Shown piece by piece: positions 6,315 to 10,765 of a stretch of DNA of 10,765 bases (position 1 is its first letter; each line of letters starts with the position of its first letter). The position numbers and the translations under genes were made by a program. The stretch is from Actinomycetota bacterium (GTDB lineage Bacteria; Actinomycetota; Actinomycetes; Nanopelagicales; Nanopelagicaceae): contig JAQCAO010000041.1 of the NCBI GenBank assembly GCA_027731885.1, positions 1 through 10,765 on the forward strand, given 5' to 3'. Below the pieces are notes generated by a model. It did not search any database. It saw only the letters and a list, made by a program, of their open reading frames with translations, and was not told where the DNA came from.

Positions 6315-8057
6315 ATGTCACTCGCGTTGTATCGCAAGTATCGACCATCTGTATTTGCAGATGTAATCGGTCAAGAACATGTCACCGTTCCACTTTCTAA
6401 TGCGCTGACTTCTGGCAAAACACATCACGCTTATTTATTTAGCGGACCACGTGGTTGCGGAAAAACTTCTAGCGCTCGCATCATGGCGCGCTCACTTAAT
6501 TGCGAACAAGGTCCGACTCCAACTCCTTGCGGACTCTGTCAATCCTGTAAAGATTTAGTTGCAAATGGTCCGGGTTCACTCGATGTAATTGAACTCGATG
6601 CGGCGACCCACGGTTTAGTCGATGATGCACGCGACTTACGCGATAAAGCATTCTTTGCACCAGTTCAAAGCCGTTACAAGATTTATATCATTGATGAAGC
6701 TCACCAACTTGGACCAGGCGCAGCAAATGCGCTTTTAAAGGTTGTGGAAGAACCACCTCCCCACGTAATTTTTATCTTTGCAACAACCGAACCAGAAAAG
6801 TTGATTTCAACTATTCGTTCTCGTACTCATCACTATCCATTCCGCTTAGTTCCACCAGGAATCTTGGCGGAACACTTGGAAAAGATTTGTAAAGAAGAAG
6901 GCGCAAGCGTTGCTAAAGGCGTGATTCCACTTGTGGTGCGCGCCAGCGGTGGCTCGGTTCGTGATGCACTTTCAGTACTAGGTCAGTTACTTGCTGGCGC
7001 TGGTCCTGATGGAGTCAGCTACGAGATCGCGATTCAATTGCTCGGATTTACCGATGGCGCACTTCTTGATGATGCCGTTGATGCTCTTGCGGCGCGCGAT
7101 GGTGCAACGCTCTTTAAAACTGTTGATCGCGTTATCGAATCAGGTCACGATCCGCGTCGCTTTGCCAGTGATCTCCTAGAACGCCTGCGCGATTTAATGA
7201 TCGTTGATGCACTTGCCGCAACTAATGCCAATTCAATTCTGCGTGAATTACCCGATGATCAGTTGGAACGTATGCGCACCCAAGCCGCAAATATCGGCGC
7301 TGCTAACTTGTCGCGTTCTGCAGATATTGCAGCAGAAGGCTTAACCCAAATGCGCGGCGCAACAGCGCCTCGTTTGATTCTCGAACTTATCTGCGGCCGT
7401 ATGTTGTTGCCTGGCGGAGATAACAGCGAATCCGGAATGCTCTCGCGCATTGAACGTCTAGAACGCGTCGAAAACATTTCCACTCCCGCATCATCTCCAA
7501 CTCCACCAGTGATTCCGAAGAGTTCAAAAGCAGCTAAAGATGAAGTGATTCCAACGGTTGTGGCTGAGAAGGAAGCAACAGAAGGAGATTCTAAAGAAGC
7601 TCTTCCCGAATCTCCGAAGGTTGCTTCCGAAAGGCAAGCCAAACCAGTTTCTTCTTCCAAATCTTTCGATATCGCCGGTTTACGCCGTCTTTGGCCTGAT
7701 GTGATCGAAAACGTCAAGAAGCGCCGCCGCTTAACCTGGTCGCTCCTCTCCGCCTCAGCACAAATTGTTGCTGTAGATGAAAATCTAATTACGATCGGCA
7801 TAGTTAATGCCGGTGCACGTGATTCATTTGTTAGATCAGAATCAGATGAAATCCTGCGCCAAGCTTTTATTGAAATTGTCGGAATTGATCGTAAGATAGA
7901 AGTAGTTGTAGATGCATCAATTGATACAACTTCAACACCTGAGGCGCGCGCAGTTCGTAAAGATGAAGCGCCTTCTGACAAGAACTTATTGTCAGGTGCT
8001 GCGCTACTAGCAGCCGAACTCGGTGCCACTGTGATTAATGAAAAGAACAAGGGCTAA
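6315..8057 (+). CDS. dnaX: DNA polymerase III subunit gamma/tau
   Basis: ATPase subunit of the clamp loader that loads the beta clamp and organises the replisome; 580 residues. The N-terminal AAA+ module has LYRKYRP (5-11), Walker [10 protein letters not shown] (44-52), a zinc knuckle with Cys63, Cys72, Cys75 and Cys78, Walker B IIDEAH (125-130), sensor [10 protein letters not shown], and the arginine-finger region TIRSRT (166-171). The helical clamp-loader collar follows to about residue 365. A Ser/Pro/Lys/Glu-rich linker spans about 388-450. The C-terminal domain ([20 protein letters not shown] to the end) is the actinobacterial tau tail. The ATG at 6315 has GGAG 5 nt upstream; a GTG at 6309 overlaps that signal and is rejected. 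No A-AAA-AAG type slippery site was noticed in the linker, so a frameshifted gamma form is not suggested. The stop overlaps the recR start (TAATG). Confidence 0.96.
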   Translation: MSLALYRKYRPSVFADVIGQEHVTVPLSNALTSGKTHHAYLFSGPRGCGKTSSARIMARSLNCEQGPTPTPCGLCQSCKDLVANGPGSLDVIELDAATHGLVDDARDLRDKAFFAPVQSRYKIYIIDEAHQLGPGAANALLKVVEEPPPHVIFIFATTEPEKLISTIRSRTHHYPFRLVPPGILAEHLEKICKEEGASVAKGVIPLVVRASGGSVRDALSVLGQLLAGAGPDGVSYEIAIQLLGFTDGALLDDAVDALAARDGATLFKTVDRVIESGHDPRRFASDLLERLRDLMIVDALAATNANSILRELPDDQLERMRTQAANIGAANLSRSADIAAEGLTQMRGATAPRLILELICGRMLLPGGDNSESGMLSRIERLERVENISTPASSPTPPVIPKSSKAAKDEVIPTVVAEKEATEGDSKEALPESPKVASERQAKPVSSSKSFDIAGLRRLWPDVIENVKKRRRLTWSLLSASAQIVAVDENLITIGIVNAGARDSFVRSESDEILRQAFIEIVGIDRKIEVVVDASIDTTSTPEARAVRKDEAPSDKNLLSGAALLAAELGATVINEKNKG

Positions 8058-8668
8058 TGAGCACTGGTATGTATGAAGGTGCGATCCAAGATCTCATCGA
8101 TGCTTTAGGGCGTTTGCCAGGGATAGGTCCAAAGAGCGCACAGAGAATTGCATTTCATATCTTGCAATCAGATGGCGATGCAGCGCTGAATCTTGTGGAT
8201 GCGATTCGCACTGTAAAAGAGCGAGTTAGATTCTGCGATCAATGCGGAAATGTTTCTGAAGAAACCGAATGCCGCATCTGTCGCGATCCACGTCGCGATC
8301 CGACACAAATTTGCGTTGTTGAAGAGAGCAAAGATGTAATCGCCATCGAGCGCACTCGTGAATTCCGCGGCAAGTATCACGTCCTTGGTGGCGCAATCAG
8401 TCCAATTGATGGCATCGGCCCAGATCAGCTGCGCATCCGCGAATTAATGGTGCGCTTATCTGATTCAAATATCACCGAGGTAATCCTTGCGACTGATCCA
8501 AATCTAGAAGGCGAAGCAACTGCCACCTACCTTGCTCGCTTAATCAAGCCGCTTGGCATTAAGACTTCTCGCTTAGCCAGTGGCCTGCCGGTTGGTGGCG
8601 ATCTTGAATATGCAGATGAAGTAACCCTGGGGCGCGCTTTTGAGGGTCGCCGTAACGTAGAAGGCTAA
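8057..8668 (+). CDS. recR: Recombination mediator protein RecR
   Basis: Works with RecF/RecO to load RecA onto SSB-coated gapped DNA. The 203 residues show the full family layout: helix-hairpin-helix [20 protein letters not shown] (about 17-36), a four-cysteine zinc finger (CDQC ... CRIC, followed by RDPRRD), a Toprim domain beginning [16 protein letters not shown] with [20 protein letters not shown], and the Walker-B-like [18 protein letters not shown]. The ATG at 8057 shares its A with the dnaX stop codon and has AAGGG 3 nt upstream. A second ATG at 8069 (MYEGAIQDL) matches how many homologues begin and is the alternative. The gene is co-transcribed and probably translationally coupled with dnaX. 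The usual ybaB gene between them is missing. Confidence 0.96.
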   Translation: MSTGMYEGAIQDLIDALGRLPGIGPKSAQRIAFHILQSDGDAALNLVDAIRTVKERVRFCDQCGNVSEETECRICRDPRRDPTQICVVEESKDVIAIERTREFRGKYHVLGGAISPIDGIGPDQLRIRELMVRLSDSNITEVILATDPNLEGEATATYLARLIKPLGIKTSRLASGLPVGGDLEYADEVTLGRAFEGRRNVEG

Positions 8669-8670
8669 GA

Positions 8671-8710
8671 GTCTCACTATTTGAACGCGCCTTTGTCTCA
8701 ATAATTGAGA
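8671..8710. repeat. Palindrome and imperfect direct repeat upstream of lysC
   Basis: TCTCAATAATTGAGA (8696-8710) is a perfect palindrome with 7-bp arms and one central base. The half ending at 8708, with the G at 8695, is also a near copy of 8671-8684: GTCTCACTATTTGA against GTCTCAATAATTGA, 12 of 14 bases identical and offset by 24 bp. The element lies in the 92-nt recR-lysC gap. It could be an operator for a repressor of lysC-asd. Read as a terminator it would be a weak, A+T-rich hairpin followed by TTTCCC. Its role is not known. Confidence 0.45.
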
Positions 8711-8760
8711 TTTCCCTTAATTGGGTGGCTGGAATCTGAAAATTGCTTCACTATTGGCCT

Positions 8761-10032
8761 ATGGGGTTAATAGTTCAGAAGTACGGCGGATCCTCAGTAG
8801 CCGATGCCGAGGGCATGAAGCGCGTGGCCGCCCGCATTGTGGCGGCGAAGAAAGATGGCAACCAGGTCGTAGTCGTAGTCAGCGCAATGGGCGATACCAC
8901 CGATGAATTAATCGATCTAGCAAACGCTGTCACCCCGATTCCCGGCGGACGCGAATTAGATATGTTGCTGACAGCCGGTGAGCGAATTTCTATGGCGCTG
9001 CTTGCAATGGCGATTTCAAATTTAGGTCACGAAGCTCGTTCATTTACCGGTTCACAAGCAGGTGTAATCACAGATTCTGCACACGGTCGCGCTCGCATCA
9101 TTGATGTTACGCCAGGACGAATTCAAGAAGCGCTCGCCGATGGTGCAATTGCAATCGTTGCGGGTTTCCAAGGAATCTCGCAAGATACAAAAGATATTAC
9201 GACGCTAGGTCGCGGTGGATCAGATACAACAGCAGTCGCACTTGCTGCAGCACTTGATGCAGATGTTTGCGAGATTTACACAGATGTCGATGGAGTCTTT
9301 AGCGCTGATCCGCGCGTTGTTCCATCTGCACGTAAATTAAAGACTGTTACTTACGAAGAAATGTTAGAACTCGCTGCCGCTGGTGCCAAAGTTCTGCACT
9401 TGCGTTGCGTCGAATATGCGCGTCGCTACAACTTACCGATTCACGTCCGTTCATCATTTTCACCAAACGAAGGAACCTGGGTGGTTGAAAACCATCCTGA
9501 AGGAGGAAACATGGAGCAAGCAATTATCTCGGGAATCGCACACGATAAATCCGAAGCCAAGGTAACGATTGTTGGCGTTCCGGATCGCACTGGTGTCGCA
9601 GCTCGTATCTTCCAAGCAATTGCCGATGCCGATATCAATATCGACATGATCGTGCAAAATGTTTCTGCTGCTGCAACCGGACTTACCGATATTTCATTCA
9701 CTGTTCCTAAAGCAGAAGGAGCAAATGCAACGACTATTTTGAAGCGCATCCAAGGCGAAGTCGGTTTTGCTTCGATTCAATACGATGATTCAATCGGCAA
9801 ACTCTCACTTGTTGGCGCCGGAATGCGTTCACACCCTGGCGTTACTGCAACCTTCTTCGCAGCAATGGCAGAAGTAGGGCTAAATATTGAAATGATCTCA
9901 ACCTCTGAAATTCGAATATCGATTATTTGCCGCGAAAGTGACCTAGAAAAGGGAGTTCGAGCAGCACATACCGCCTTTGGGTTAGATGCCGATCAAGTAG
10001 AAGCAGTTGTTTATGGAGGAACAGGTCGATGA
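8761..10032 (+). CDS. lysC: Aspartate kinase (alpha subunit; beta subunit from an internal start)
   Basis: Phosphorylates L-aspartate to aspartyl-4-phosphate, the first step to lysine, methionine and threonine. It has 423 residues, against 421 for the Corynebacterium enzyme. The kinase domain has [17 protein letters not shown] (7-23), [15 protein letters not shown] (37-51), TAGER with Glu74, and [18 protein letters not shown] (148-165). The C-terminal regulatory part holds two ACT repeats, from [17 protein letters not shown] (near 270) and [17 protein letters not shown] (near 355), so feedback control by pathway amino acids is expected. The frame begins at an ATG at 8743, but homologues start at [12 protein letters not shown], so 8761 is chosen; no Shine-Dalgarno sequence precedes it, possibly a leaderless start. 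The stop overlaps the asd start (ATGA), making a lysC-asd operon. Confidence 0.96.
   Translation: MGLIVQKYGGSSVADAEGMKRVAARIVAAKKDGNQVVVVVSAMGDTTDELIDLANAVTPIPGGRELDMLLTAGERISMALLAMAISNLGHEARSFTGSQAGVITDSAHGRARIIDVTPGRIQEALADGAIAIVAGFQGISQDTKDITTLGRGGSDTTAVALAAALDADVCEIYTDVDGVFSADPRVVPSARKLKTVTYEEMLELAAAGAKVLHLRCVEYARRYNLPIHVRSSFSPNEGTWVVENHPEGGNMEQAIISGIAHDKSEAKVTIVGVPDRTGVAARIFQAIADADINIDMIVQNVSAAATGLTDISFTVPKAEGANATTILKRIQGEVGFASIQYDDSIGKLSLVGAGMRSHPGVTATFFAAMAEVGLNIEMISTSEIRISIICRESDLEKGVRAAHTAFGLDADQVEAVVYGGTGR
9500..9513 (+). promoter_or_regulatory. Internal ribosome-binding site and start codon for the aspartate kinase beta subunit
   Basis: AAGGAGG (9500-9506) is followed 4 nt later by an in-frame ATG (9511-9513), codon 251 of lysC. 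This is the strongest Shine-Dalgarno sequence in the gene and much better than that of the full-length start. The 173-residue product, [18 protein letters not shown] onward, is just the ACT-domain part. It begins at the same place as the known beta subunit (from about Met250) of Corynebacterium LysC, an alpha2-beta2 enzyme. In-frame overlapping translation is therefore likely here too. Confidence 0.75.
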
Positions 10033-10765
10033 GTAAGAAAAAAGGAAAGAAACTTCCATCGCTTGCGGTAGTCGGTGCAACAGGTGCTGTTGGCACAGTA
10101 ATGCTCGATATTTTAAGTAAGCGTAAAAATGTTTATGGAGAGATTCGCTTAATCGCATCTGCGCGCAGCGCCGGCAAGAAGTTAATCTGTCGAGGCGAAG
10201 AGTTAACTGTTGTTGCACTTTCTCCTGAAGCATTCGACGGTATCGATATCGCGATGTTTGATGTTCCAGATGAAATCTCAGCCGAGTGGGCGCCAATCGC
10301 CGCAAAGCGTGGAGCAGTTGTCGTCGATAACTCAGGTGCATTCCGCATGGATAAGAAAGTTCCATTGGTGGTGCCAGAGGTAAATCCAAAGGATATAAAG
10401 AACCGCCCAAAGGGAATTATCTCTAACCCAAATTGCACGACTCTTTCAATGATTGTTGCAATGGGTGCACTCAATAAGAAGTTCGGTTTGAAAGAGCTAG
10501 TCGTATCTTCTTATCAAGCCGCTTCAGGTGCCGGACAACCTGGGATCGATGCTCTGCACGATCAGATTTCTAAGATCGCCGGAAAGAACCTCGGTTCAGT
10601 TGCAAAAGATCTTCGCGGCGTGATTAAAGATCTAGGTCCATTCCCCGCACCACTGGCGATGAACGTTGTTCCTTGGGCGGGTTCTTTAAAAGAAGCTGGT
10701 TATTCATCTGAAGAACTTAAGGTTCGCAATGAATCACGGAAGATTCTTGGTATGCCAAAGTTAAA
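10029..10765 (+). CDS. asd: Aspartate-semialdehyde dehydrogenase (partial, 3' end beyond window)
   Basis: Reduces aspartyl-4-phosphate to aspartate semialdehyde with NADPH, directly after LysC in the pathway. About 245 codons lie in the window with no stop; the full family length is about 340-350. The NADP-binding loop [13 protein letters not shown] is at 14-26. Other blocks are [30 protein letters not shown], and [11 protein letters not shown] (98-108). The active-site motif SNPNCTTL carries nucleophile Cys136. [16 protein letters not shown] and [14 protein letters not shown] follow. The ATG overlaps the lysC stop by 4 nt, and GGAGGA (10015-10020) lies 8 nt upstream inside lysC, so coupled translation is expected. 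Confidence 0.96.
   Translation, partial: MSKKKGKKLPSLAVVGATGAVGTVMLDILSKRKNVYGEIRLIASARSAGKKLICRGEELTVVALSPEAFDGIDIAMFDVPDEISAEWAPIAAKRGAVVVDNSGAFRMDKKVPLVVPEVNPKDIKNRPKGIISNPNCTTLSMIVAMGALNKKFGLKELVVSSYQAASGAGQPGIDALHDQISKIAGKNLGSVAKDLRGVIKDLGPFPAPLAMNVVPWAGSLKEAGYSSEELKVRNESRKILGMPKL

Noticed and set aside
6007..6348. 113-codon open frame on the minus strand over tRNA-Ser and the SRP RNA
   Set aside because: It runs through two structured RNA genes and has no protein family resemblance.
7470..7680. Programmed frameshift site in dnaX to make a short gamma form
   Set aside because: No A-AAA-AAG type heptamer with a downstream hairpin was seen in the linker. The few A-runs are not arranged in the needed phase.
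7259..8050. 263-codon open frame on the minus strand, opposite the 3' part of dnaX
   Set aside because: It is fully antisense to the well-supported tau C-terminal region. The translation is Ser/Ala/Ile/Thr-rich with no recognisable domain and no ribosome-binding site was evident, as expected for a codon-usage shadow.
8669..8760. Lysine riboswitch (L-box) upstream of lysC
   Set aside because: The gap is 92 nt, too short for the roughly 170-nt element, and no L-box core sequences were seen.
10133..10474. Minus-strand open frames opposite asd (also 9982-10410)
   Set aside because: These are antisense shadows of asd and the lysC end. asd itself has all its active-site motifs in the plus frame.
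1..10765. CRISPR arrays, insertion sequences, prophage, toxin-antitoxin or defence genes
   Set aside because: No regular repeats, transposase, integrase or nuclease-like genes were found. Every gene is assigned to a core family.

Overview
This window looks like core chromosome from a streamlined actinobacterium. By eye the base composition is slightly A+T-rich, which is unusual for the phylum. The gene content and order are typical of Actinobacteria: upp next to the TadA-associated protein and tadA, and tRNA-Ser / SRP RNA / dnaX / recR / lysC / asd. Gene gaps are minimal, with overlaps of 1 and 4 nt and gaps of 0, 1, 18 and 29 nt. An acI-type freshwater actinobacterium (Nanopelagicales/Planktophila-like) is my best guess. 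That is an inference from low GC, compactness and synteny, not from a database match.

Layout. Positions 1-1190 (minus) hold upp followed with zero gap by the 5' part of an ACT-domain malic enzyme. Positions 1225-2180 (plus) hold the tRNA-deaminase-associated protein and tadA, which is convergent with the next gene (1 nt apart). Positions 2182-4515 (minus) hold a KimA-like potassium transporter of the APC superfamily with a C-terminal OB-fold fused to it. Positions 4576-5994 (plus) hold a succinate-semialdehyde-type aldehyde dehydrogenase, divergent from the transporter and probably leaderless. Positions 6013-6100 (minus) are tRNA-Ser(GGA). About 6157-6249 (plus) is the small SRP RNA. From 6315 to the window end (plus) come dnaX, recR, lysC and asd. 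There is no stretch over 300 bases without a gene or RNA gene.

How the genes work together. upp salvages uracil. tadA makes inosine at the tRNA wobble position, with its small acidic partner gene upstream. dnaX (clamp loader) and recR (RecFOR repair) form a replication/repair pair with overlapping ends; the ybaB gene usually found between them is absent. lysC and asd catalyse the first two steps of the aspartate pathway (lysine, methionine, threonine and, in many bacteria, diaminopimelate). lysC carries a strong internal ribosome-binding site for a separate beta subunit. No mobile element, CRISPR array, prophage or obvious defence system is visible. The most unusual item is the transporter/OB-fold fusion; the rest is housekeeping with some interesting details of gene starts.
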